Source: Pseudomonas sp. LD120
GTDB lineage: Bacteria; Pseudomonadota; Gammaproteobacteria; Pseudomonadales; Pseudomonadaceae
Direction: 5' to 3'
Length of the DNA: 64,000 nt
NCBI RefSeq assembly: GCF_009861525.1
Contig: NZ_WVHL01000003.1
Location: 1,426,001 to 1,490,000 of the forward strand
The notes beneath the pieces are model-generated. The model saw nothing but the letters and a program-made list of their open reading frames with translations. It was not told the origin of the DNA and did no database searches. The translations under genes were made by a program, and so were the position numbers. How positions within the stretch are numbered: position 1 is the stretch's first letter; every line of letters begins with the position of its first letter. Below, piece after piece: positions 10,701 to 20,279 of the stretch.

Positions 10701-13700
10701 GGCACGAATCAGCCTGCCGGGGTATGCCTTCGCCAGGGAACGGCACTGGCTGGAAGCGCCGGCGGCCAGCGCGTCATCCCCGGCGTTGGCGAGCGCACCC
10801 GTGGCCGCCGAATCCACATTGCTGACCTTTACCGAGCAATGGCAGGAGGCCGAGGAACCACAGCCGGGTGCCCCGATGGCGCGGGTGATCTGTCTGCTGG
10901 GCGATCTTCAACTGCGCGAGCAATTGGCCGTGGAGCTGCGCACCCTGAGTCCGCACGCCGAGCTGATCTTCGTGGCCGCCGATACGGCCAACCGCCGTGA
11001 CGCGGATGGCCATTACCGGGTAGCGGCCCACGACTCACAGCAACTGCAGGCAGGCCTGCAGCAGCTGCTGCAGGGCCAGGGCCGCTGTCGGCTGCTGTAT
11101 GTGTGGGGCATGGATGATCGACGCTGGATCAGCGACAGCCGCCCGATAGTGGCCTTGCTCAAGGCCATCGCCGCCAGTGAGGCGCCTGTCGAGCGTTTGC
11201 TGTTGGCGGGCCGCGCCGACGACGCCCTTGAGCGCTGTCACCTTGAGTCGTGGATAGGGATCGAGCGCTCTCTCGGCGCGGTGTTGGCGTGCCCCATCGA
11301 GGTGGCGATCGACGTGCCCCGCGGTGACGCCGATGAGCAACGCTGGCTACGCCGCTTGTGCCTGCAACTGGGCAGCGAGCCGGCGGGCAGCCGCTTGTAC
11401 CAGGACACGACCGCCTTGCGGCCGGTCTTGATCCCGGTGCGCGTTGCGCCGGCCATCGAGCCCCTGGCGCTGGACCAGATCGACACCCTGTTGATCACCG
11501 GCGGCCTCGGCGGATTGGGGCTGCTGCTGGCGGGCGAGCTGTCGAACCGGGCCAGGCACCGCAGTCGCGGGCAGCTGCGGCTGATCCTCAACGGTCGCTC
11601 GCCGCTGTCGGCGGTCATGCAGGCACGCATCGACAGCCTGAGCCATGAGCATTGCCGGGTGTTCCATGTACAGGCCGACTGCGCGGACCCTCAGGCGCTG
11701 ACGCTGGCACTGGCCGCGGTGCTGGCGCAGAGCGGGCCGATCCAGGGCCTGATCCACGCCGCCGGCATCAAGGCTGCTGGCGGTGTATTGGACAGCTCGG
11801 ACGAACAATACGAGGCGGTGCTCAAGGCCAAGGTCCGGAGCACCCAGGTACTGGATGAAGTGCTGGCCGCCCAGCCGCTGACCCTGATCTGCCACTTTTC
11901 CTCGAGTTCGGCGTTGCTGGGCGATATGGGCGCGTGCAGTTATGCCCAGGCCAACCGCTTCCAGCAGGCCTATGCGCGTTACATCCAGGCCGGCCGCATC
12001 CGGCGGGCAGTGGCTATCAATTGGCCGTTATGGCGTGACGGCGGCATGGCGGTGGGCGAGCAGGCCTCGACCGGGTTCTACCTCAAGTCCAGCGGCCAGC
12101 GGATGCTGGAAAGTGCTGAAGGGCTGGCAGTGCTGCAACAGATTGTCAGCAGTGACCTCGACCAGGTGCTGGTGCTGGCGGGACAGCCGGCACGGCTGCA
12201 GCAGACCGTGGCCGGGATCAACGATCCGGCGCCCAGGGCCCGGGGCGCCGCACTGCTCCCCACTGCGACGCGCAACCCGGCGCAGAGCCGCCCCGAGCTC
12301 AAGGGGCTGGACCTGGCGCAGTCGCTGTTGTGGGACCTGCGGGACCTGGCGAGCCGGCCGCTCAATGCCGAGCCGCATACCCTGGGCGAGGAGGCCAACC
12401 TGGCCGACTTCGGTTTCGACTCCATCAGCCTGGCGGAGTACGCCGGGCTGCTGAACCGGCACTTTGCTCTGAAACTGACCCCGGAGGTGTTTTTCAGCCA
12501 CTCGACCCTGGCAAAACTCGTCGTGCATTTGTTGGGGCAACACCGGGAGGCCATCGAAGCCTGTTATGGCCGCGCCGCGACAAACACGCTTGAGCCGGCG
12601 TCCATGCCCGCGCCATTGCCGCTCGCGGCCATTGCCCCGCCCGCGGACCTGGACAGCGAGGCCATCGCCATCATCGGCATCAGTGGGCGCTTTCCCGGGG
12701 CCCGCAACCCAGACGAACTCTGGCAGGTACTGGTTGAGGGCCGTGATCAGGTGGGCGAGATCCCTGCGCAGCGCTTCGACTGGCGCGAGCATTACGGCGA
12801 CCCTCGGGAGAACCCCGCCAAGACCCGCTGTATCTGGATGGGCAGCGTGCCGGGAATCGATGAGTTCGATCCGCTGTTTTTCGAAATCTCGCCTCGCGAG
12901 GCGAAGTCCCTCGATCCCCGGCAGCGGCTGCTGTTGCAGGAGGCTTGGAACGTCCTGGAATACGCCGGCATTGGTCCGCGTCACCTTGAAACACAACGGG
13001 TCGGCATGTTCGTCGGCGTCGAGGAGGGCGATTTCCAACGGCTGGCCGGCGAAGAGAGCCTGACCTCCAGCCACAACGGCATTCTGGCGTCGCGGCTGGC
13101 GTACTTTCTGAACCTCACCGGGCCGACCATGGCGATCAACACGGCCTGTTCGTCGGCATTGGTGGCGCTGCATCAGGCAGCATCGAGCCTGCGTAACCGG
13201 GAGTGCGAGATGGCCATTGCGGCCGGGGTCAACCTGGTTTTCTCGCCGGACGCCTTTATCGGCATGACCCAGGCCGGGATGCTGTCGCCGGATGGCAAGT
13301 GCTTCACCTTCGATCACCGCGCCAACGGCATGGTCCCGGGCGAGGCGGTGTGCTGCGTGCTGCTCAAGCCGCTGGCCCGTGCCGAGGCCGACGGCGAGCG
13401 GATCCTTGGCGTGCTGCGCGCCAGTGGCCTCAACTACGACGGCAAGACCAACGGCATCACGGCGCCCAGCGGCGTTTCTCAGCAGCGGTTGCTAGAGGAC
13501 GTCTATCGCCGCGCGGGGATCGATACCCAGGCCGTGGATTACATCGTTACCCATGGCACCGGCACCCAGTTGGGCGATCCGGTGGAGATCAACGCGCTCA
13601 ACCAGGCGTTTTGCGGCAATACGCCGGGCCATTGCGCGCTGACCTCGACCAAGACCAATCTGGGCCATACCTTTGCCGCTTCGGGCCTGGTCAGCGTCAT

Positions 13701-16700
13701 CAGCCTGTTGCAGGCGCTGCGCCATGAAACCATTCCGGCCAGCCTGCACTGCGAGCAGGAAAACGACTATATCCAGTGGCAGCAGAGTCCGTTCTACGTC
13801 AACAAGGCCAACAAGGCCTGGCCCCAGGCCGGTCGTGAGCGCGAGCGGATCGGTGCGGTGAGTGCCTTCGGCATGAGTGGCACCAATGCTCACGTCGTGT
13901 TGCAAAGCTACAGCCGCTCGCCGGATTGCACCGTGTTCCGGCGGCCCAGCTACCTGCTGGTGCTTTCGGCCAAGACCCCCGAGGCCCTGCAGGAAAAGGT
14001 CGCACAGTTGAACGCGGCGTTGGCGCAGGACGGTTACCGGGATGAGCAGTTGCCGTCGATCAGCCACACCCTGCTCGAAGGTCGGCATCATTTTCGCTAT
14101 CGCCTGGCCTGGGTGGCCGCCGACCTTGAGGAGGCGCGCTACAGCCTGCAGCGTTATCTGGCCGGGGAGAAGCGTCCCAACCTGTTTGGTGGCGAGGTCG
14201 ATCGCGAGTTTGCCCCGCGCAAGACCGTCACCCGCTATATCCATCAGTTGCTGGACGACAGCCTCAACGCCGCGGCAGACGAGCTCCGCGAGCTGTTGTC
14301 GGGGCTTGCGGACTGTTATCGACAAGGCTACGAAATTGACGGTCGCCGCCTGTTTGCTGCGCCGCCGCCGCGGCTGTCGCTGCCGGGTTATCCCTTTGCC
14401 CGCGAGTGCTATTGGCCTGAACCCCGCCCGCGCTCGGGCCCGGCCGAGGCCAGCCGGGGCAGGGGGCGTCTGCACCCGCTGCTGCAGGACAATGTTTCAA
14501 CCCTGGCGCGCCAGTGTTTTGTCAGCCGCTTCGACGGTCGGGAAACTTTCCTGGCCGATCACCGAATTGGCGATCAGTTGATTTTTCCGGGGGTCGCCTA
14601 CCTTGAAATGGCCCGTGAGGCGATTGTCAGGGCCAGCGAACGGCCACCGCAGCAGGTCACACTGCGCAACATGGTCTGGCTGCGGCCCCTGGTGTTTGCG
14701 GTCGCTGCTGAGCCGCGCGAGGTCGAGCTGTACTGTGAGTTGACGGTGCAGGCCGGCGACAGCCTGTCTTTCAGGATCTACAGCCTCGATGGCACGCTTG
14801 AGCAACTGCACGCCCAGGGTGACGCGCTGTTGGCAAGCGTTGCGACTCCCGCGTCGCCAGCGCTCGATCTGGCGGCCTGGGAGGCCGACTGCAACCTCGG
14901 CGAGCGCAGCCACGACGCCTTGTACCGTGACTTTCAGAGCATGGGCATGCACTACGGCAACACCTTCCGCGCTGCCGGGCACATCCGCATAGGGCGCCAG
15001 CGGGTGCTCGGCCAGTTGTCGGGCACTGCGCTTGATCCGCAGTTGGAAGGCCTGTGGTTGCCCCCGGGAGTGCTCGACAGCGCGCTGCACATTGCCGCCT
15101 CGCTGGGCGCCGGGTCATCGGGGGCAGGCCAGCCGGCACTGCCTTTTGCCATGGACAGCCTGCGTCTGTACGGCTCGCTCGAACAGGCGCTGCGCCTTGG
15201 ATCGCTGACGGTGCTGGCGAGCCGCCGCGAGGCGCAGGCGCTCGAGAAAATCGACCTGCAGATCTGCAATCACGCCGGCGAATGCCTGCTGCAACTGGAG
15301 GGTTTCAGCGCGCGCAGGACCCGCGCCGAACCGCCGTCGGACCCGGCCCAAGCCAAGGAACAGGAACAGCCGTCTGGCGAGGCGCTTGGGCGGTTGATCC
15401 GTACCCCTTTCTGGCAGCCCCTTGAGCGTCCCGGTGAAGCGCTGCCGGCCGAGGTCCGGCCACACCTGCTACTGCTTGGGCTGCCAGACACGGTGGTGGA
15501 TCAGTTGCAACGCCAGTTCGGCGAGCACGTCAGCGTCTTGCCCGGGGCCCCGGGCGCGACGGGGGCGGCGGTCTACCAGGCGGCGGCGCTGGCGTTGCTG
15601 CAGTGCCTGCAGCAACACGGCGCCAAGGCGGGCCACTATGTGCATCTGTATGTTGCCCAAGGCCAGGATGACCTGCGCTTGAGCGCGCTGGATGCGCTGT
15701 TGCAAACCGCGATGATTGAAGATTGCCAGTTGAAAGCCCGGCTGGTCGCTGTGGACCCCGACATGGGCGACGCGGCACTGAGCCGGGTGATTGCCGAGCA
15801 GAGCCGCTTGCACTGCAATCACCAGGTGCGGGTGTTTGCCAGCGGCAGTCTGTACGCCCGCCAATGGCGTGAGCTGGCCACGCAAACGCCGGCGCAGGAT
15901 GAGCCCACGCCCTTTCGCGATGGCGGCGTCTATGGCATCACTGGCGGTGCCGGCGGCCTTGGCCTGCTCTTCGCTGAGCAGATCGCCAGCAGTTGTCGCC
16001 ATCCGCGGCTGTACCTGGTGGGGCGCTCGGTTCTGAGCGCGTCTGTGCAACAGCAGCTTGAACGATTGCAGGCACTGGGGGCCGAGGTTCACTACCAGTC
16101 GCTGGATGTCAGCGATGCCGTGGCGGTCAGGCAGTGGATTGATCGGATCTACGCCGACCAGGGCGCCTTGCATGGGGTGATCCATGGCGCCGGGGTGATC
16201 CGCGACAGCCTGATCATGCATAAGTCCGCCAGCGACTTCGAGCAGGTACTGGCGGCGAAAGTGGCGGGTATCGAGGCGCTGGACCAGGCCATCGGCGAGC
16301 GGGCGCTGGATTTTCTGCTGTGCTGTTCATCCCAGGCGGCGCTGGGCAACCTGGGGCAGGCGGATTACGCCTGCGCCAATGCCTACATGGATGCCTGCAT
16401 GCACTACCGGCAGAACCTGAGCGCCGATGGCCGGCGCAAGGGGCGCTCGCTGAGCATCAACTGGCCGTTGTGGCGCGACGGCGGCATGCGCCTGGCGCCG
16501 GTCATCGAGCAGCAGATGCGCGAACAGTTCGGCATTGTGCCAATGCCGCGGGAGGAGGGGCTCGCCAGCCTGCGCCAGCTGTTGACGCAGTCGGTCAGCG
16601 CCCAGGCCTGGGTGGTGTATGGCCAGGCATCGCGGCTGACGACCCTCGGTCAAGCGCTGCCCACCTCGCCGCACTCTGCGGCCAGCCCCCCCGCGCAACC

Positions 16701-19700
16701 GCCCAGGAGCACGGCGGCGCTTGACGCCAGCGAGCTGCGGGAACGCATCGAGGCCTTTGTCACAAAGGTGATCGCCAAGGTGACCCAGCTTGACCCGGGG
16801 AAAATTCATCCGGCAGAAAAATTCGAGGCCTATGGCTTTGATTCGATCATGGCGGTGGGAGTGACCCATGAGCTGGAAAAGCACCTGGGTTCGCTGCCCA
16901 AGACCCTGCTTTTCGAGCACGTCAATATTGCCGGCATGGTCGATCATTTCGCGGTGAGGTATCGCGACCAGTTTGCCGCGTTGTTTGGCGCCGAAGATCA
17001 GCCGGCGGCCGCACCTATTGCTGCGGCGCATGCAAGCCAGCCCCCGGTAGCACCGGCATTCGAGCGCTTTGCCGGCCACGGTCCGGCGTTGCCCGGCCGC
17101 GACCCCGGGGCAGCCGAGCCGCTGGAGGACGCTGACCTGGCGCAGCATGTGGCGGTGATTGGCCTGGGCGGTTATTACCCCGGTGCAGACAACATGGACC
17201 AGCTTTGGCAGAACCTGGCCAATGGCGTCGATTGCATGAGCGAGTTTCCCGAGGAGCGCTGGGACCATCGCAAGCTCTACTACAAGAACCGTGAGGTGCT
17301 GGGCAAGACCACCTGCATCAACGGTTCGTTCATCAAGGACGTGGACAAATTCGACTACAGCTATTTCAAGATGCCCAAGGTCTATGCCGATCACATGTCG
17401 CCGGAAGTCAGGCTGTTTCTCCAGGTGGCGGTGCATACCTTCGAGGACGCCGGCTACTCCAGGGAAACCCTGCAAAGCCGCTATGGCGGCAATGTCGGGG
17501 TGTTGCTGGGCGCCATGACCAACGACTACCACTACTACGGTTTCGAGCACAATCTGTCCGGCGGCTCGATCGCTTCCGGGTCGGGCATGGCGACCATCCC
17601 GATGACGGTGTCCTATTTCTACGGCCTGACCGGCCCCAGCCTGTTCATCGACACCATGTGTTCGTCGTCCTCGACCTGCATCCACACCGCCTTCCAGATG
17701 CTCAGGCATGACGAGACCCGGATGGTGCTGGCCGGCGGCCTGAACCTGATGTACCACCCGTACACGGCGGTCAATACGTCCCAGGGCAACTTCACCTCGA
17801 TCACCTCAGAGTCGGTCAACAGCTACGGGGTGGGCGCGGACGGCACAGTGATCGGTGAAGGCGTGGGGGCGGTGTTGCTCAAGCGCCTGGACCGGGCGAT
17901 TGCCGACCGGGACCAGATCTACGGGGTGATCAAGGGCTCGGCGATCACCAACGCCGGCGAGCGCAACGGTTTCAACGTACCCAACCCCGACCTGCAGACC
18001 CTGGCGATCCGCCAGGCGATGGCGCAGGCCAAGGTGCATCCGTCGTCGATTTCCTACGTTGAAGGCCATGGCTCGGGCACGCGGCTGGGGGATCCGATCG
18101 AGGTGCTGGGGCTCACCAACGCTTTTGCCCAGGACACCGACGACAAGCAGTTCTGCCACCTGGGGTCGATCAAGTCGAACATCGGTCATCTACTGGCCGC
18201 GTCGGGTGTTGCCGGCTTGACCAAAACCCTGTTGCAGCTCAAGCATCGGCAGATCGCGCCGTCGATCCATTCCGGCCTGCTCAACCAGGATATCGACTTC
18301 GCCGCCACGCCCTTCATGGTGCCCCAGCAGTTGCAGGAGTGGCATCGACCCCAGCGGCTGATCAACGGAGAACCGCAGCAGTTTCCTCGCCGGGCGGGGC
18401 TGACCTCGATTGCCGCGGGCGGGATGAACGCGCACCTGATCGTCGAGGAATACCCGGAGCCGGTGGACCGCGCCGGGCAGATCGACGATGAGCGGCTGGC
18501 GTTCGTGTTCTCGGTGCACAAGCTGGCGGTGCTGATGGACAACCTGAGCCGCTTCAGGGACTGGCTGGCCAGCACTGAGGCTTCCCTGGCGCAGATCGCC
18601 CATACGTTGCAGGTTGGCAAGAACAACCTGCGTAACCGCCTGGTCATCCGCTGCGCCAGCCGGCAGGCGCTGCTGGCGGCGCTGGGGGCCTGTATCGACG
18701 GGCGCTATGACGGTGTGGCGTTCTACCGTTTCCAGGAGACCGATGCCGCACGACTGCCGGACACCGACCCCGGCGACCCGTTGACGCTGCGGCTGAGCCA
18801 ATGGCTGAACGGTGACCACCAGGTCGACTGGGCCGGCCTGTATGACCAGCAGCCCCAACGGATCAGCTTGCCGGTCTACGGTTTCGAAAAGAGTCGTTGC
18901 TGGTACACCGAGCCGGGCTATGAGTCGGCGATCCTCAATCCGCTGATGTTCACCGGCAAACTGCATCCGCTGGTGGGGAAGAGCGGCTCGACACTCCAGC
19001 CTGGCGCGCTGTTTCGCACTGACTTCATCAAGGCCCAACTGCTCGACTACGTTTACCAGGTCGAAGGCCGGCAGCGCCTGAGTGCCTTCAACTTTGCCGA
19101 TGTGGCGCTGGCGATGCCAGCGCTGGTGTCACGGTTTGACGGTTGCCCGTTGGCGGTGTCCTGCGCGTTCGAGCACTTCATCGACGACTGGGGCAGCGTC
19201 GCGGCGTTGGAGTACCGTGTGCTGGAAATCGACGACGAGCAATTGGAGCTGGAATTCGATGTCCGTCGCCAAGACGAGGCGTCGCTCAACCTGGGGTTCG
19301 CGCTGATCAACCCGTTGACCGGCAACGAGCCGGTGCTGGCGCAGTCGTTGCTGGACGCGGCCAGCGAGTTGTTCAACCGCCAGCCAGCGTCCGCTGGTGG
19401 CCTGGCGCACGCCGTCGATGCCCATCAGCGGCTGGTGCAGGCCGGTTATGACTTTGCGCCCTACCTGGAGGCCGAGGGCGATGGGTTCATCGGCCATAGC
19501 GGTTTGCTGCTGGAGGGCCGTCCGCCAGTCAATCGGCATAATCACCATGCGCGCAACCTTCAACTGACGCCTTACCTGGCGACCACCATCGACAAGGCGC
19601 TGTACCTGTTGCTGGATGAGCTGGGGCTGCCACAAGGCCGGGTCATCGTGCGCAATATCGAGCAACTGTGCTGCTACCAGCAGCCGGCCGGGAGCTTCTC

Positions 19701-20199
19701 GGTGATCCTCACGCAGATCAGCCTGGACGGCGATGAACTGTCGGCCTGCGTGCTGGTGCTCGATCAACAGGCGCAGATCTGCGTCAAGGCCGACCGGGTC
19801 AGCCTGCATCTGAGCGAGCAAGCATTGGCGAATATCCGTCGCGATCACCCTTGGTTGGCAACCGGCGTTGGTGCGCGGGACATGGCGCTTGCCGGGCCCT
19901 TGCCGGAGCCCTCGGTGGCGGCTCTCGGCAGTGGCTCGCCAGAGCCGGGCAAGGATGACGAACCCGATCTGGGGCGGCGGATTCTGGCCTTCATCCAACA
20001 CGAACTGCAGCACAAGCTGGGGTTTACAGCGCAGGAGATCGGCGAGTCGGCCCAGGTCCATGACCTGGGGCTGGATTCGATCATGGTGGTGCAACTGACG
20101 GACAGCGTGAATAAACGCTTCGGCACGCGTCTGATGCCTGATCTGTTTTATGAAAAGCAGCAACTGGGCGAGCTGGCGGCAAAACTGCAAGCCGTCTGA
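7705..20199 (+). CDS. rzxE: Trans-AT polyketide synthase RzxE with double-bond-shift and beta-branching modules
   Basis: GTG at 7705 follows GGAGAG and is chosen over GTG 7627, which would overlap rzxH. Domains: divergent DH-like fold about 7800-8640 (His kept, but Pro of HxxxGxxxxP is Leu and DxxxQ is NSAFL, the enoyl-isomerase/DH* pattern); ACP 8690-8910 (LGLESL); KS 9030-10320 (HGTGT intact); KR about 11450-12060 without the LDD-type Asp; ACP 12310-12540; KS 12655-13910; DH 14460-15300 (HxxxDxxxxP, DSALH); KR 15900-16510 (RDSL, B-type); ACP 16735-16980; KS 17145-18460 (DTMCSS, HGSGT); branching (B) domain about 18955-19870, a DH-like stretch with no HxxxGxxxxP; ACP 19970-20190. The KS-B-ACP end matches the rhizoxin RhiE module, which adds an acetate unit by vinylogous Michael addition and forms the delta-lactone. 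The upstream KR-only module would supply the delta-hydroxyl. Confidence 0.9.
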   Translation: MDSEIRVLHRKIQRQQISVEDAALEFERLRAGARHEATPRLVQLPAASAELIAAAVYHYDEPCLRDHQFNHQQILLGLTYASLALEHGLGQLGDDEALRLNKLTFATPIAVASGEQVEVAIRAREPAGQGFEAVCRRAPLAPWQVAASGELMVVGGQHQQAVPAELMAGMTRVDLAAIYRISAQMHIGQSYRTLQALHQLPDGNQALSKVALGEAVRADSRHYGLHPLLINSAFLSVIPLLAGEQLASPYIPLGIRSLTLYRRQAPASGWIHVHLLKHSGELVLFDAQLYADDGVLVAQFNGCSLKRLRDARLVEGEAARVSESCGSAGAIEDYLLAQLQALGAPQVEKKHRQRNLMDLGLESLQLVHLAERIASASAIELEPTVFFEYPSIAELAGFLWQHHRTAFIRVLDGQGMTPEAPVLIEPGTASEPGAIAHRGEAPQAEIAIIGMQGRFGEAGDLEQFWQNIWEDRELITQVPADHWDIVPWFDADPEAKDKTYSRWGSFIRDVDKFDAGFFHLSRREAQWMDPQVRLLLQSAYTCAEDAGLIQRLRGSDTGVFIGSCFNEYLDKISELGLPMDPYIATGSGTIAANRISFCFDLKGPSLMFNTACSSSLVALHAACTALRNGECAMAFVGGSNLLLSSWHYRYFSAIRALSPTGRCHTFDARADGYVPGECVATLLLKPLSRALADGDPIHGVIKGSAALHGGYTPSLTAPSVAGEENVILHAWRNAGIDPRTLGYIEAHGTGTRLGDPIEINALKRAFARYTDDRGFCSIGSVKANIGHAEGAAGIAGVLKVLQQMKHRKLPALGHFSQCNSHIKLEDSPLLIDTQGRDWPEQATPRRAGVSSFGFSGTNAHAVLEEYREQRLFASHQGQRVLVPLSARTEQSLQAQVAGLLEHLKRHAPDLAALAYTLQIGREAMASRAVFTVDSLEQLQRQLHDWLAGARDADLGVAHLNVEQALAAADLQQLAALWLAGAGEEQGIDWARLYGAGPVPARISLPGYAFARERHWLEAPAASASSPALASAPVAAESTLLTFTEQWQEAEEPQPGAPMARVICLLGDLQLREQLAVELRTLSPHAELIFVAADTANRRDADGHYRVAAHDSQQLQAGLQQLLQGQGRCRLLYVWGMDDRRWISDSRPIVALLKAIAASEAPVERLLLAGRADDALERCHLESWIGIERSLGAVLACPIEVAIDVPRGDADEQRWLRRLCLQLGSEPAGSRLYQDTTALRPVLIPVRVAPAIEPLALDQIDTLLITGGLGGLGLLLAGELSNRARHRSRGQLRLILNGRSPLSAVMQARIDSLSHEHCRVFHVQADCADPQALTLALAAVLAQSGPIQGLIHAAGIKAAGGVLDSSDEQYEAVLKAKVRSTQVLDEVLAAQPLTLICHFSSSSALLGDMGACSYAQANRFQQAYARYIQAGRIRRAVAINWPLWRDGGMAVGEQASTGFYLKSSGQRMLESAEGLAVLQQIVSSDLDQVLVLAGQPARLQQTVAGINDPAPRARGAALLPTATRNPAQSRPELKGLDLAQSLLWDLRDLASRPLNAEPHTLGEEANLADFGFDSISLAEYAGLLNRHFALKLTPEVFFSHSTLAKLVVHLLGQHREAIEACYGRAATNTLEPASMPAPLPLAAIAPPADLDSEAIAIIGISGRFPGARNPDELWQVLVEGRDQVGEIPAQRFDWREHYGDPRENPAKTRCIWMGSVPGIDEFDPLFFEISPREAKSLDPRQRLLLQEAWNVLEYAGIGPRHLETQRVGMFVGVEEGDFQRLAGEESLTSSHNGILASRLAYFLNLTGPTMAINTACSSALVALHQAASSLRNRECEMAIAAGVNLVFSPDAFIGMTQAGMLSPDGKCFTFDHRANGMVPGEAVCCVLLKPLARAEADGERILGVLRASGLNYDGKTNGITAPSGVSQQRLLEDVYRRAGIDTQAVDYIVTHGTGTQLGDPVEINALNQAFCGNTPGHCALTSTKTNLGHTFAASGLVSVISLLQALRHETIPASLHCEQENDYIQWQQSPFYVNKANKAWPQAGRERERIGAVSAFGMSGTNAHVVLQSYSRSPDCTVFRRPSYLLVLSAKTPEALQEKVAQLNAALAQDGYRDEQLPSISHTLLEGRHHFRYRLAWVAADLEEARYSLQRYLAGEKRPNLFGGEVDREFAPRKTVTRYIHQLLDDSLNAAADELRELLSGLADCYRQGYEIDGRRLFAAPPPRLSLPGYPFARECYWPEPRPRSGPAEASRGRGRLHPLLQDNVSTLARQCFVSRFDGRETFLADHRIGDQLIFPGVAYLEMAREAIVRASERPPQQVTLRNMVWLRPLVFAVAAEPREVELYCELTVQAGDSLSFRIYSLDGTLEQLHAQGDALLASVATPASPALDLAAWEADCNLGERSHDALYRDFQSMGMHYGNTFRAAGHIRIGRQRVLGQLSGTALDPQLEGLWLPPGVLDSALHIAASLGAGSSGAGQPALPFAMDSLRLYGSLEQALRLGSLTVLASRREAQALEKIDLQICNHAGECLLQLEGFSARRTRAEPPSDPAQAKEQEQPSGEALGRLIRTPFWQPLERPGEALPAEVRPHLLLLGLPDTVVDQLQRQFGEHVSVLPGAPGATGAAVYQAAALALLQCLQQHGAKAGHYVHLYVAQGQDDLRLSALDALLQTAMIEDCQLKARLVAVDPDMGDAALSRVIAEQSRLHCNHQVRVFASGSLYARQWRELATQTPAQDEPTPFRDGGVYGITGGAGGLGLLFAEQIASSCRHPRLYLVGRSVLSASVQQQLERLQALGAEVHYQSLDVSDAVAVRQWIDRIYADQGALHGVIHGAGVIRDSLIMHKSASDFEQVLAAKVAGIEALDQAIGERALDFLLCCSSQAALGNLGQADYACANAYMDACMHYRQNLSADGRRKGRSLSINWPLWRDGGMRLAPVIEQQMREQFGIVPMPREEGLASLRQLLTQSVSAQAWVVYGQASRLTTLGQALPTSPHSAASPPAQPPRSTAALDASELRERIEAFVTKVIAKVTQLDPGKIHPAEKFEAYGFDSIMAVGVTHELEKHLGSLPKTLLFEHVNIAGMVDHFAVRYRDQFAALFGAEDQPAAAPIAAAHASQPPVAPAFERFAGHGPALPGRDPGAAEPLEDADLAQHVAVIGLGGYYPGADNMDQLWQNLANGVDCMSEFPEERWDHRKLYYKNREVLGKTTCINGSFIKDVDKFDYSYFKMPKVYADHMSPEVRLFLQVAVHTFEDAGYSRETLQSRYGGNVGVLLGAMTNDYHYYGFEHNLSGGSIASGSGMATIPMTVSYFYGLTGPSLFIDTMCSSSSTCIHTAFQMLRHDETRMVLAGGLNLMYHPYTAVNTSQGNFTSITSESVNSYGVGADGTVIGEGVGAVLLKRLDRAIADRDQIYGVIKGSAITNAGERNGFNVPNPDLQTLAIRQAMAQAKVHPSSISYVEGHGSGTRLGDPIEVLGLTNAFAQDTDDKQFCHLGSIKSNIGHLLAASGVAGLTKTLLQLKHRQIAPSIHSGLLNQDIDFAATPFMVPQQLQEWHRPQRLINGEPQQFPRRAGLTSIAAGGMNAHLIVEEYPEPVDRAGQIDDERLAFVFSVHKLAVLMDNLSRFRDWLASTEASLAQIAHTLQVGKNNLRNRLVIRCASRQALLAALGACIDGRYDGVAFYRFQETDAARLPDTDPGDPLTLRLSQWLNGDHQVDWAGLYDQQPQRISLPVYGFEKSRCWYTEPGYESAILNPLMFTGKLHPLVGKSGSTLQPGALFRTDFIKAQLLDYVYQVEGRQRLSAFNFADVALAMPALVSRFDGCPLAVSCAFEHFIDDWGSVAALEYRVLEIDDEQLELEFDVRRQDEASLNLGFALINPLTGNEPVLAQSLLDAASELFNRQPASAGGLAHAVDAHQRLVQAGYDFAPYLEAEGDGFIGHSGLLLEGRPPVNRHNHHARNLQLTPYLATTIDKALYLLLDELGLPQGRVIVRNIEQLCCYQQPAGSFSVILTQISLDGDELSACVLVLDQQAQICVKADRVSLHLSEQALANIRRDHPWLATGVGARDMALAGPLPEPSVAALGSGSPEPGKDDEPDLGRRILAFIQHELQHKLGFTAQEIGESAQVHDLGLDSIMVVQLTDSVNKRFGTRLMPDLFYEKQQLGELAAKLQAV

Positions 20200-20279
20200 A
20201 GGCGATTCAATGGATCTGAAGAAGTGGCCCGGCAGGCAGTGTCGCCGGGTAAACCAGGACGGTAAGGGCATTCGGCACA

